Assembly (NCBI RefSeq): GCF_026153295.1
Contig: NZ_CP110615.1
Coordinates: 558,001-622,000, forward strand
Source: Rhodococcus antarcticus
GTDB lineage: Bacteria; Actinomycetota; Actinomycetes; Mycobacteriales; Mycobacteriaceae
Length of the DNA stretch: 64,000 bases
Direction: 5' to 3'
Shown piece after piece: positions 37,230 through 45,805 of this stretch (positions are counted from its first letter, which is position 1; each line of letters begins with the position of its first letter). The notes below the pieces were generated by a model, which made no database searches, had not been told where the DNA came from, and saw only the letters and a list, made by a program, of their open reading frames with translations. The position numbers and the translations under genes were made by a program.

Positions 37230-39040
37230 TGACCGCGCCCGGGATCGCCGGCCTGGTCGTCTCCACCACGACGCGGCACCTGTTCCTCACCGGCAAGGGT
37301 GGGGTGGGCAAGACCTCCACCGCCTGCGCGACCGCGATCGGGTTGGCCGGGCTCGGGCGACGGGTGCTGCTGGTGAGCACCGACCCGGCCTCCAACCTGG
37401 ATGAGGTCCTCGGTCAGCCCGTGGGCACCACCCCGACCCCGATCGCCGGGGTCCCGGGGTTGTCGGCGCTGAACGTGGACCCCGAGGCCGCCGCGGCGGC
37501 GTACCGGGAGCGGGTCATCGGCCCCTACCGGGGGGTGCTGCCCGACAGTGCGGTGGCCCGGGTCGAGGAGCAGCTCTCGGGGGCCTGCACGGTGGAGATC
37601 GCTGCGTTCGACGAGTTCACCGCCCTGCTCACCGACACCACGGTCACCGCGGGCTTCGACCACGTCGTGTTCGACACCGCCCCCACCGGGCACACCCTGC
37701 GCCTGCTGGCCCTGCCCGCGGCGTGGTCGACGTTCATCGGTGACGGCACCGGTACCTCCTGCCTGGGTCCCCTGTCGGGGATGGCCACCCAGCAGGAGCG
37801 GTACACCCGGGCTGTGGCTGCCCTGTCCGACCCGGCGTCCACCACCCTGGTCCTCGTCGCACGCCCGGACACCGCGTCGCTGGCCGAGGCCGCCCGCGCC
37901 GCCACCGAGCTCCGCACGCTGGGCATCACCCACCAGCGACTGGTCGTCAACGGGCTGTTCACCGCCACCCCCGGCACGAGTGACCCCCTCGCCGCCGCCC
38001 TTCACACCCAGGCCCGTACCGCCCTGGACGCCGTGCCGGCGGCGCTGGCCGACCTCGACCGCACCACCGTCGCCCTGCGCACCGTCAGCCCCGTCGGGCT
38101 GGCCGCGCTGCGCGACCTCGCCACCGGCGCCGACGCTGCCTTCGGGCACGTTGAGACCCCGGGCGACGACGTGGACACGACGAGCTTCGACGACCTCGTG
38201 GACAGCCTGGCCGCCCCGGGGGCCGGACTGGTGATGACGATGGGCAAGGGCGGGGTCGGCAAGACCACCGTCGCCGCCGCCGTCGCGGTCGCCCTGGCCG
38301 CCCGCGGGCACCAGGTGCACCTGACCACCACCGACCCCGCCGCCCACCTCAGCGCCGCCCTCGGTGACGGTGTCGACGAGACCCGTGTCGGCGGGGCTGG
38401 TGTCGACGGGCTCGTGGTCTCCCGCATCGACCCGGTGGCCGAGACCGCCACCTACACCGCCGAGGTCATGGCCACTGCCGGGGCCGAGCTGGACGATGGG
38501 GCCCGCGCCGTGCTCGCCGAGGACCTCGCCTCCCCCTGCACCGAGGAGATCGCCGTCTTCCACGCCTTCGCCCGCACCGTCGCCCAGGCCCAGGACACCT
38601 TCGTCGTGGTGGACACCGCGCCCACCGGGCACACCCTGCTGCTGCTGGACGCCGCCCGCACCTACCACCGCGAGCTGACCCGGCAGACCGGGCAGATGCC
38701 CACCCCCGTGCTGCACCTGCTCGACCGGCTCCGCGACCCCGACCGCACCCACGTCCTGCTGGTCGCCCTGCCCGAGGCGACCCCCGTGCACGAAGCCGCG
38801 CACCTGCAGGCCGACCTCGCCCGCACCGGCATCACCCCCACCGCCTGGGTGCTGAACCAGAGCCTGGCCGCCGCGCACCCCACCGACCCGGTGCTCTCCG
38901 CCCGGGCCGCCGGCGAGCACCGCTACCTCGCCGAGGCCGCCGCCCTCGCCCAGCAGCTCGTAGTACTTCCGCGGGTCGCGGAGTCCCCCGTCGGCCGGCA
39001 GCGGCTGCGCACCCTTACCGCCACCGGGGTCCACACATGA
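37229..39040 (+). CDS. arsA: tandem arsenite-stimulated ATPase ArsA
   Basis: Energises arsenite efflux, receiving As(III) from ArsD. The 603-aa protein contains two homologous ATPase halves, each with a deviant Walker A (GKGGVGKTS at about residue 21 and GKGGVGKTT near 340) and the signature DTAPTGHTL. The Cys ligands are in SGACTVEI, GTSCLG and SPCTEEI. ATG 37229 shares one base with the arsM/arsD stop (TGATG). The pairing with an ACR3 rather than ArsB pump is known in other bacteria. Confidence 0.95.
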   Translation: MTAPGIAGLVVSTTTRHLFLTGKGGVGKTSTACATAIGLAGLGRRVLLVSTDPASNLDEVLGQPVGTTPTPIAGVPGLSALNVDPEAAAAAYRERVIGPYRGVLPDSAVARVEEQLSGACTVEIAAFDEFTALLTDTTVTAGFDHVVFDTAPTGHTLRLLALPAAWSTFIGDGTGTSCLGPLSGMATQQERYTRAVAALSDPASTTLVLVARPDTASLAEAARAATELRTLGITHQRLVVNGLFTATPGTSDPLAAALHTQARTALDAVPAALADLDRTTVALRTVSPVGLAALRDLATGADAAFGHVETPGDDVDTTSFDDLVDSLAAPGAGLVMTMGKGGVGKTTVAAAVAVALAARGHQVHLTTTDPAAHLSAALGDGVDETRVGGAGVDGLVVSRIDPVAETATYTAEVMATAGAELDDGARAVLAEDLASPCTEEIAVFHAFARTVAQAQDTFVVVDTAPTGHTLLLLDAARTYHRELTRQTGQMPTPVLHLLDRLRDPDRTHVLLVALPEATPVHEAAHLQADLARTGITPTAWVLNQSLAAAHPTDPVLSARAAGEHRYLAEAAALAQQLVVLPRVAESPVGRQRLRTLTATGVHT

Positions 39041-39237
39041 GCACCCCCGAGGCTCCGTCGGTGCTGCTCGTCTGCGTGAAGAACGGCGGCAAGTCCCAGG
39101 TGGCCGCCCGCTGCTGCGCGCGGCCGCTGGAGACAGCGTCACGGGTTGGGCCTCCGCCTCGCGAGCTCGTCGTGGCGGGTTCTTCCATCGGGACACCGCG
39201 GGCCATCGACCCCTGGCCCGGTGCCCGACGCTTGTAG
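39037..39237 (+). pseudogene. truncated second arsC-like (low-molecular-weight phosphatase) gene
   Basis: ATG 39037 overlaps arsA by 4 nt and encodes PSVLLVCVKNGGKSQVAA, the first strand and P-loop of an ArsC/LMW-phosphatase paralogue. After about residue 27 the sequence no longer resembles the family and stops at 66 codons. The catalytic Cys and P-loop survive, but all of the remaining fold is lost. It looks like an operon gene cut off by a deletion whose other end is the HIT-like fragment. Confidence 0.7.
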
Positions 39238-39239
39238 CG

Positions 39240-39521
39240 GTGGCCCTCCTTCGACGGGCTGACATGGATGACGCGGAGGCAGCCGCTTTTGGGCGACTTC
39301 TGCGCCGCCTCGACACGGTCATGCGGGCCAGCACCGATGCTGAGCGCGTGCATCTGGTCTCGACCCGCGACCGCGTCCAGCACTTCCACGCCTGGCTCTA
39401 CCCACGCCCCGTCGACCACGCGCTGCGCGGGACGGACTTCCTCGCCGCACCCCAGCGCAGCGACCAGGCACAGGCACAAGACGCGGCACGAGCGATCGCC
39501 CAACAGCTCGGCCCGGCCTGA
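39240..39521 (+). CDS. N-terminally truncated HIT-like protein
   Basis: A 93-aa frame from GTG 39240. The C-terminal part, VHLVSTRDRVQHFHAWLYPR, resembles HIT-domain (histidine triad) proteins, with His-Phe-His in place of the complete triad. The N-terminal half, usually with CxxC and the nucleotide-binding strands, is missing. Only 2 bases separate it from the truncated arsC frame, so it probably survives as a remnant at a deletion scar, though it may be translated. Confidence 0.5.
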   Translation: MALLRRADMDDAEAAAFGRLLRRLDTVMRASTDAERVHLVSTRDRVQHFHAWLYPRPVDHALRGTDFLAAPQRSDQAQAQDAARAIAQQLGPA

Positions 39522-39562
39522 CCGCGCAGGTCGCCGCGACAGGGTGTGGGGGCGGGCGCCGT

Positions 39563-40465
39563 TCAGGCGAAGCGGATGACTGACGCGATCCCGGCTATGA
39601 GGCAGTAGATCGCGAATGGGAGGAGGGTGCGGGTGGTGAAGTAGCGGGTCAGGAACCGCACCGAGGCGTAGGCGGCGAGCCCGGCGACGACAGCACCGAG
39701 CAGGATCTGGCCGAGGATGCCGTCTCCGCCGGGGCCGGCGAGGGTCGGGAGCTTCAGCACGCCCGCGGCCAGGATGACGGGGGTGGCGAGCAGGAAGCTG
39801 AACTTGGCTGCGTCCTCGTGGTCGAGCCCGCGCAGCAGGCCACCGACCATGGTGATCCCGGAGCGGCTGATCCCGGCCAGCAGCGCCAGGGTCTGGAACA
39901 ACCCGATCACCCCGGCTTCCTTGTACTCGAGGTTGTCCAGGGTGCGGCGGGTCCCGATCGCCACGCCACCGCTGGTGTGCCCCTGCTTGGTGGCGGCCAC
40001 CGCGCGGCGGCGCAGCACCTCTCCGCCGGCGAGGATGAGCCCGTTCACGGTGAGGAAGATGGCCGCGGCCAACGGCTTCGCGAACAGGGTGCGCAGTGGG
40101 TGCTCGAGTGCGAGGCCGGTGATGCCGACCGGCACGGTGGCAGCGACGATCAGCCACGCGAGGCGCTGGGAGGATGTCTCGATGCGGCGGGCGCGCACGC
40201 TGGTGAGGAAGGCGCCGATGATGCGCACCCAGTCCTTGGCGTAGAACACGAGCAGCGCGATCGCCGTGGCGACGTGCAGCGCGACGATGAACGTCAGGTA
40301 GTGCGACCCCTCGCTGTTGCCGGCGTCGCCCTGGGTGACCAGGTCAGCCCACGACCCGCCGAGCCAGGCAGGCACGAGGACGGAGTGGCCGAGGCTGGAG
40401 ACGGGGAACAGCTCGGTGACGCCCTGCAGGAGGCCGATGACGACGGCCTGGAGGTAGGTGAGCAC
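39563..40465 (-). CDS. uppP: undecaprenyl-diphosphate phosphatase (BacA type)
   Basis: Recycles the lipid carrier of peptidoglycan synthesis by removing one phosphate from undecaprenyl diphosphate; it confers bacitracin resistance when overexpressed. The 300-aa integral membrane protein has LLQGVTELFPVSSLGHSVL near the N-terminus (catalytic Glu and His region) and LLAGISRSGITMVGGLLRG, the PGxSRSG-like loop. The ATG start at 40465 is supported by the conserved N-terminus. No partner gene is obvious. Confidence 0.95.
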   Translation of the reverse strand: MLTYLQAVVIGLLQGVTELFPVSSLGHSVLVPAWLGGSWADLVTQGDAGNSEGSHYLTFIVALHVATAIALLVFYAKDWVRIIGAFLTSVRARRIETSSQRLAWLIVAATVPVGITGLALEHPLRTLFAKPLAAAIFLTVNGLILAGGEVLRRRAVAATKQGHTSGGVAIGTRRTLDNLEYKEAGVIGLFQTLALLAGISRSGITMVGGLLRGLDHEDAAKFSFLLATPVILAAGVLKLPTLAGPGGDGILGQILLGAVVAGLAAYASVRFLTRYFTTRTLLPFAIYCLIAGIASVIRFA

Positions 40466-40644
40466 GATGGTTCCTTGCTAGGGGGGCGGGAAGCGCAGTC
40501 GTTGGACGCCGTTCGGCCCGCCGTGACGATGGCAGTTGCTGCGGGTTCATGTCGCGCCGTTCAGGGTTAAGAGCCCTGTGGTGGACGCCCGCCCCCGTCC
40601 TCGACCGTGTCCGCGGTGCGCCGGCCCGGCACCTCGACCCGGGG

Positions 40645-41925
40645 TCATCGGGTCGCGACGTGGCGCACCCCCCACAGCAGGGCCCCGACGGCGAGCACGA
40701 GCGTGCCGGTGAGGACGGAGGCCAGGGGCAGGCTCAGGGCGAGGACGGTGCAGCCGGTCAGGCCCAGGGCCGGGACCCACCGGGGTGGTCGCCGCTCGGC
40801 GGTGGTGAGGGTCAGGGCCGCGGCGTTGGCGATGGCGTAGTAGACGAGCACCCCGTACGAGGAGAACCCGATGGCCCCGCGCAGGTCCAGGGTGGCCACG
40901 AGCACGATGACGACGACGGCGACGGCGAGCTCGGCCCGGTGTGGGACCTGGTGGCGGGGGTGCACCGCGGCCAGGGCGGTGGGCAGGTGGTGGTCGCGGG
41001 CCATCGCCAGCGTGGTGCGGGAGACGCCGAGGATCAGCGCGAGCAGCGACCCCAGGGCGGCCACCGCGGCGCCGACCTGGACCACCGGGGACAGGCCCGA
41101 GAAGGATCCGGCCGCCACCGCCGCCCGCAGGGGTGCGGCGGTCTCCGAGAGCCCACCCGGACCGGCGGCGAGCAGCGCGGAGACCGCAACGAGCACGTAG
41201 ACGACGAGCACGATGCCCAGCGCCAGGGGGATGGCGCGGGGGATGGTGCGGGTCGGGTCGCGGACCTCCTCGCCGAGGGTGGCGATGCGGGCGTAGCCGG
41301 CGAAGGCGAAGAACAGCAACCCCGCCGCCTGCAGCACACCGCCCACGCTCGTCCCGGGGAACGGGGACAGGTTCGCCGTGGACGCCGTGCCCCCGGCCAG
41401 CGAGGCGACGACCACCAGGGCCAGGACCGCGAGGGTGAGCACCACGATGATCCGGGTCAGCCACGCCGACTTCTGCACGCCGCGGTAGCTGACGGCGGTG
41501 AGCACGACCACGGCGGCGACCGCGACGGGCCGTTCGTGACCGGGTGCGGCGTAGGCGGCGAAGGTCAGGGCCATCGCCGCGCAGCTCGCGGTCTTGCCCA
41601 CGATGAACGACCACCCGGCCTGGTAGCCCCAGAAGTCACCGAGGCGCCGTCGCCCGTAGACGTAGGTGCCTCCGGACTCCGGGTAGAGGGCAGCCAGCCG
41701 GGCCGAGGACGTCGCGTTGCAGTACGCCACCACCGCCGCGACCGCGAGCCCGATCAGCAGACCCGATCCGGCGGCCCGTGCAGCCGGGGCGAACGCGGCG
41801 AACACCCCGGCACCGAGCATCGCCCCCAGCCCGACCACGACGGCGTCTCCCACGCCCAGCCGACGCGCCAACCCCCCCGCCCCGGCTGGGGGCCCCGTGC
41901 CTGGGTCGTCCGCTGTCTCCGCCAC
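40645..41925 (-). CDS. APC-family amino acid permease
   Basis: A 426-aa transporter with about 12 hydrophobic segments. GAMLGAGVFAAFAPAA in the first helix is the substrate-binding GxG signature of the amino acid-polyamine-organocation family, and PESGGTYVYGRR and ATLGEEVRDPTRTIPRAI are further markers. The start chosen is GTG 41925, because GGAGGT (minus strand, 41933-41938) lies 7 nt upstream; ATG 41949 would put the ribosome site inside the gene. It is divergent from padR, and its control region holds a PadR-like operator. Confidence 0.88.
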   Translation of the reverse strand: MAETADDPGTGPPAGAGGLARRLGVGDAVVVGLGAMLGAGVFAAFAPAARAAGSGLLIGLAVAAVVAYCNATSSARLAALYPESGGTYVYGRRRLGDFWGYQAGWSFIVGKTASCAAMALTFAAYAAPGHERPVAVAAVVVLTAVSYRGVQKSAWLTRIIVVLTLAVLALVVVASLAGGTASTANLSPFPGTSVGGVLQAAGLLFFAFAGYARIATLGEEVRDPTRTIPRAIPLALGIVLVVYVLVAVSALLAAGPGGLSETAAPLRAAVAAGSFSGLSPVVQVGAAVAALGSLLALILGVSRTTLAMARDHHLPTALAAVHPRHQVPHRAELAVAVVVIVLVATLDLRGAIGFSSYGVLVYYAIANAAALTLTTAERRPPRWVPALGLTGCTVLALSLPLASVLTGTLVLAVGALLWGVRHVATR

Positions 41926-41952
41926 CGTCGAGACCTCCGTTACACACATCGA

Positions 41953-41967
41953 TATCGGTCAGCGATA
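41953..41967 (+). promoter_or_regulatory. PadR operator copy 1
   Basis: TATCG-gtcag-CGATA is a perfect 5-bp inverted repeat with a 5-bp spacer, 28 nt upstream of the permease GTG. The same arrangement recurs 58 bp away in front of padR. Confidence 0.65.
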
Positions 41968-42010
41968 CGGTACAGGGCCGGGCGAGGCGGGCACCTGCTT
42001 GCGGCAGCGA

Positions 42011-42025
42011 TATCGGTCTACGATG
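42011..42025 (+). promoter_or_regulatory. PadR operator copy 2, overlapping the padR -10 box
   Basis: TATCG-gtcta-CGATg repeats the first operator with one mismatch. It covers TACGAT (42019-42024), a -10 box 6 nt before ATG 42031, so binding would block the regulator's own leaderless transcript. Confidence 0.65.
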
Positions 42026-42030
42026 CCGGG

Positions 42031-42327
42031 ATGAGGTCGTTGCTGGCGGGGGCCATCCAGATGCACGTGCTGCACCACGCGGCCGCGCACGAGGTGCACG
42101 GGGCCTGGATGACCGCCGAGCTGGCGCGGCACGGTCACACCGTCAGCCCCGGCACCCTGTACCCGGCGCTGCACCGCATGGAGGCCGCGGGGCTCCTCGT
42201 GGGCCGTGACGACACCCGCAACAGCCGCAGGGTCCGCTTCTACGCCATCACCGACGCCGGCCGGGCGGAGCTGGCCGTCGGCCGTGCGACCCTCCGCCAG
42301 CTCGCCTCCGAGCTCCTCGGACCCTGA
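42031..42327 (+). CDS. PadR-family transcriptional regulator
   Basis: A 98-aa winged-helix protein with the PadR pattern: SLLAGAIQMHVLHHAA, then HTVSPGTLYPALHRMEAAGLL (recognition helix and wing), and RRVRFYAITDAGRAEL. It is the short class lacking a long C-terminal dimerisation helix. The start ATG 42031 follows a -10 box by 6 nt. It is divergent from the APC permease and probably represses both via the two operators. Confidence 0.88.
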   Translation: MRSLLAGAIQMHVLHHAAAHEVHGAWMTAELARHGHTVSPGTLYPALHRMEAAGLLVGRDDTRNSRRVRFYAITDAGRAELAVGRATLRQLASELLGP

Positions 42328-42542
42328 CACCTGCTCGTCACGGCGTGGCCTTGATCGCCCGGTGGGTCGGGGCCAGGCTGCCGGCGGTCCGGGTGACCCC
42401 GCCGGCGGTCCCGGCCATCCGCACGACCACCCACGCCCCGTCGACCGATCGCCGTGGCTGACGCGCTCGGCTCGGTCGCCCGCCACGTGCCCCGCACCGG
42501 CCCGGTCTCACGTGTGGGGTGTCGAGCCAGGAGGTCCCCAGG

Positions 42543-42812
42543 TCAGACGCGACTGGCGGCCTGGCCAGGCAGCCGCCTCAGGTGGGCCGAACGCACGACG
42601 TCGATCGTGGGTTTCGCCGCGAACAGGATCGACCCGACGAGGAACAGCCAGTCCGCGGCCACCGTGGTCGCGGTGAAGAAGAAGAACGCGCTGCCGATGA
42701 CGAAGCACGCGGCCGCCCCGAAGTCGACGAGGGTGCGCACCACCTGGTACCGCCAGAACAGGGCCACGTGGTGTGGGGTCAGGTCGTGCAGGACCGGGTC
42801 GAGCAGCTTCAC
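42543..42812 (-). CDS. YrhK-like small membrane protein
   Basis: An 89-aa protein with two hydrophobic helices (about 25-45 and 50-68) around the motif GSAFFFFTATTVAADWLFLVGS. The block FVIGSxxFF...WLFLVGSxLFxxxP is typical of YrhK-domain proteins, a family of unknown function. It lies 113 nt downstream of the decarboxylase-like gene on the same strand and could be the last gene of the rhodopsin operon. Confidence 0.7.
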   Translation of the reverse strand: MKLLDPVLHDLTPHHVALFWRYQVVRTLVDFGAAACFVIGSAFFFFTATTVAADWLFLVGSILFAAKPTIDVVRSAHLRRLPGQAASRV

Positions 42813-42925
42813 GTGACTGTTCTGCCTTCATCTCGGTGAACGGTGCCGTCGGTGACGACCCGGTCGTGCGCCCACTCCCGCCGAGGCGGAACACCTCGAC
42901 GTCGGCGGGGCCTGCGCCCGTGGGT

Positions 42926-44134
42926 TCAGCTGGTGCGGAGCTGCGCGTGCAGGGTGGGGGACCCGACCTTGCGGGGGTCGGTGCTGGTGTCGATGCGGGT
43001 CTCGACGCCTGCCTGGAAGAGCATGATGATGTCGGATCCGCCGAACTGGAAGTAGCCGAACTCGTCGCCCTTGTCCAGTTGGGTTCCGGTCCCGGCGGTG
43101 AGGACGACCGAGCCGACGTGGGACATGCCGACGGGGACGACGGCGACGATCCCGAGGTCGCCCGCCGGTGACCCGGTGGTGTCGACGGTGAGGACGCCGC
43201 GGGTCTGGGAGAACTCGAAGCCGGTGGTGGTGGCGTCGCTGGAGACGAGCTCGCCGTCGACGAGGTCGACCTCCATGACCACGGTGCCGTGGATGACGAA
43301 GGACTCCTGGACCTGCCCGGCAACGGGCAGGTGGAACCGGTGGTAGGCCCAGGGGGGCAGCATGTAGTGGACGAAGGTGCCCCCGGCAAAGGTGTCGGCG
43401 TAGCGGCTCCCCTCCAGCAGCTGGTCGATGCTGCCGTAGGTGTGGGTGCCCTTGAGGGTGGTGGGCGGGATCTGCGAGTCCTCGCCGATGGCGTAGCTGT
43501 GCTGGTAGGTGCAGTCGGCAGGGGAGACGACGGTCTGGTTGTTGCCGGGGTCAGCGATGGGGCGCTGACCTGGGTTGAGCTCGCGGGCGAAGAACTGGTT
43601 GAAGGTGAGCCATCCGCTGGGGGCGTTGGGTCGCCCACCGACCATCGACTCCTCCACCGTGTACTCCGGGGCGTGGGTCGTGAAGGAGTCGAGGATCTCG
43701 GGGCTGAAGGAGTCGGGGGTGTCGAGGAAGGCCCCCCACTCCCGTGCGAAGTGGGTGCACCACTGCCGGAACGCCGGGTAGTCCTCGCCGATCGCTCGCC
43801 CGTCGGGGCCGTCCTTCTGGTCGATGAGCCAGAAGAAGTGGGCCAGCCGGTCGCTGACCTCCCGGGAGGAGGTGGTGCCACCGGACTGCTTCTTCCACGC
43901 CTTCGCCCCGGTCTCCTGGGGGATCCAGCTCAGGAACCGGCGCAGGTAGTCGGTGTACTCCTCGAGGGTGGTGGGCCAGTCGAGGGCGTCGCGGAGGTCG
44001 GGGTCGAGGTCGGCCCCGGCGCGCTCGTGGGCCGTCACGATCGACCGCTCGAGGAGCTGGCGCAGGCCGTCGTTCTCGGCGAGGGCGCGGTGCAGCTCGT
44101 CGATGATGGTGGTGTCGCTGATCGTGGTCGTCAT
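42926..44134 (-). CDS. phosphatidylserine decarboxylase-family enzyme with PSDC/PsiD-type N-terminal domain
   Basis: A 402-aa pyruvoyl-dependent decarboxylase candidate. The N-terminal 150 residues are helical and lack membrane anchors, as in the PSD-related amino acid decarboxylase group. The catalytic domain has VSPADCTY, PPWAYHRFHLPVAGQV and the self-cleavage motif FGGSD (Ser367 becomes the pyruvoyl group; canonical enzymes read GST or GSS). The substrate may be phosphatidylserine or an aromatic amino acid, and sequence alone cannot tell. ATG 44134 follows AGGAGGAG and overlaps the MFS stop by 4 nt. Confidence 0.85.
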   Translation of the reverse strand: MTTTISDTTIIDELHRALAENDGLRQLLERSIVTAHERAGADLDPDLRDALDWPTTLEEYTDYLRRFLSWIPQETGAKAWKKQSGGTTSSREVSDRLAHFFWLIDQKDGPDGRAIGEDYPAFRQWCTHFAREWGAFLDTPDSFSPEILDSFTTHAPEYTVEESMVGGRPNAPSGWLTFNQFFARELNPGQRPIADPGNNQTVVSPADCTYQHSYAIGEDSQIPPTTLKGTHTYGSIDQLLEGSRYADTFAGGTFVHYMLPPWAYHRFHLPVAGQVQESFVIHGTVVMEVDLVDGELVSSDATTTGFEFSQTRGVLTVDTTGSPAGDLGIVAVVPVGMSHVGSVVLTAGTGTQLDKGDEFGYFQFGGSDIIMLFQAGVETRIDTSTDPRKVGSPTLHAQLRTS

Positions 44135-45648
44135 GGGTGGTGCTCCTCCTGGGTTTGCTGGGTTCGCCGGGTGGGGGGAGTGGCGAGGGCGGTCGCGACG
44201 TCACGGGGGTAGGTGCGGCGCGCGGTCCTCAGCAGCAGGGCGGCCGCGACGGGCAGGGTGATGGCGAGGACGAGGAACGTGTGGCCCAGGGCGGTGTCGC
44301 TCCCACCGCTGCCGGTCGTTCCGCCCACGCCACTCACTGCGCTGCTGGTGCTGGTGCGGGCGCCGAGGTGGACGGACAGGTAGCCCACGAGCAGGGGTGC
44401 CCCGGCCTCGAGGCTCTGCCGCAGCACGGTGCGCACCGCCTCGGCGCGGCCCCAGAGCCGGGGGTGGACCAGGTCGAGACGGGCTGCGTCCAGCGGGGGG
44501 TTGGCCCCACCCAGTGCGGCCGCGGTGAGGGCCAGCAGCCCCAGGCAGAGCACGGCCGAGGGCGTCAGCAGGGCGGGGACGACCGCCACGGCGGCGACCC
44601 CGAACGCCGCGGCGGCGAGCAGGGGCCGGGCCGCGACGTTGCCGGCCCTGCTCATCTGGTCGGCCAGGCGACCGGTCAGCTGCACCCCGAGCAGCGCGCC
44701 GAGGCCGATGACGGCGACCAGCAGTGTCGCCGAGGCCTGCCCGAGCCCGAACCGGTCCTGCACGTAGAGGACCCCGAAGGTCCTGAACCCGGCCAGGAAG
44801 GCGTACCCGAGGCCGGAGGCCACGACGAGGGCGAGCACCGACCGGCTGGTCACGAGGTAGCCCGCCGCCCGCCAGAGCGACCACTGCGCAGGGTCGTCGG
44901 TGATCACCCGGCCGGGGTGGGGGCGCACGTGGTGCGCCGCGAGCGAGGCCGTCATCGGCTCCGGTGTGCCCGCCGCCGGCGCGTCGTCATCCTCGGGCAG
45001 GTCGCGGTCGCGGTCGCGGTCACGGTGGCGGTCCCGGTCCCGGTCTCGGGCCTGGCGTCGGGGTTCGGCGAGCCCGGTGCGCACGGCGGCAGCGACGAGC
45101 AGTCCGGGGGCGGCGAGCACCCAGAACGCCCACCGCCACGAGAAGGCGGCTGCGATCTCCCCGCCGACGACGAATCCCAGGCCGAGACCGAGGAGCTCCC
45201 CGGTGAGGATGAGCCCGTAGATCCGTCCTCGTTGCGCCGCCGGGAACAGGTCCCCGCTCAGGGAGGCGACCACCGGACCCGCGGTGGCCACGAGCACCCC
45301 GAGGACCAGCCGGGCTCCCAGGAGCACGGGGTAGCTGGTTGCCGCGCCGCACACCAGCAGGACCGCCGACCAGGTGAGGATCGCGGCGGTGAGCAGCCGG
45401 ACCCGGTCGACGCGGTCGGCGAGGGCACCCAGCGGGAGGGTGGCGACTGCGGCGACCACGGTGGACGCCGTCACGAGGAGACCGATCTGGGTGTTGCCGA
45501 TGCTCAGCGCCCGCTCGAGGGGGCCGGCGATCGCCCCGACGGTGGCGGTGTCGGCGACGCTCAGGCCGAGGACAGCGGCGAGCAGCGCGACGTGGCGGGC
45601 CTGCACCGCGCCGCCGGCCGCACCCTCGAGCCCGGTCCGGATCCTCAC
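44131..45648 (-). CDS. MFS transporter with a charged Arg-Asp repeat loop
   Basis: A 505-aa major facilitator with 12 predicted helices. LGALADRVDRVRLL after helix 2 is the MFS loop-2 signature, and GDLFPAAQRGRIYGL is the loop in the second half-domain. The central cytoplasmic loop contains an Arg-Asp/His alternating run (45001-45049 in DNA). GTG 45648 is chosen because it overlaps the stop of a short upstream ORF (GTGA); longer in-frame starts lack ribosome sites. The substrate is unknown, and the operon context suggests a membrane or lipid-related solute. Confidence 0.85.
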   Translation of the reverse strand: MRIRTGLEGAAGGAVQARHVALLAAVLGLSVADTATVGAIAGPLERALSIGNTQIGLLVTASTVVAAVATLPLGALADRVDRVRLLTAAILTWSAVLLVCGAATSYPVLLGARLVLGVLVATAGPVVASLSGDLFPAAQRGRIYGLILTGELLGLGLGFVVGGEIAAAFSWRWAFWVLAAPGLLVAAAVRTGLAEPRRQARDRDRDRHRDRDRDRDLPEDDDAPAAGTPEPMTASLAAHHVRPHPGRVITDDPAQWSLWRAAGYLVTSRSVLALVVASGLGYAFLAGFRTFGVLYVQDRFGLGQASATLLVAVIGLGALLGVQLTGRLADQMSRAGNVAARPLLAAAAFGVAAVAVVPALLTPSAVLCLGLLALTAAALGGANPPLDAARLDLVHPRLWGRAEAVRTVLRQSLEAGAPLLVGYLSVHLGARTSTSSAVSGVGGTTGSGGSDTALGHTFLVLAITLPVAAALLLRTARRTYPRDVATALATPPTRRTQQTQEEHHP

Positions 45649-45734
45649 CTCGACGCGCCCCGGCCTCCACCCCGGAGCGCCCGGGGCGTCGTCGACCGTC
45701 CGCGAACGGCGAGGCGGTGGACCGAGGTGGTCAT
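45645..45734 (-). CDS. 29-codon upstream ORF coupled to the MFS gene
   Basis: ATG 45734 has a strong ribosome site (GGAGGT, minus strand 45741-45746, spacing 6-7 nt). The 29 codons end at TGA overlapping the MFS GTG by 4 nt. The peptide begins MTTSVHRLAVRGR and is Arg-rich with no known domain. It could be a translational leader for the MFS gene, or it could mark a frameshifted N-terminus of the transporter. Confidence 0.45.
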   Translation of the reverse strand: MTTSVHRLAVRGRSTTPRALRGGGRGASR

Positions 45735-45805
45735 GGACGGACCTCCGTGCTGGGGGATCCCCCTGGGGGCGGGGGCCTGCTGGGTGGTGGTCGACGGCGC
45801 TGGTG

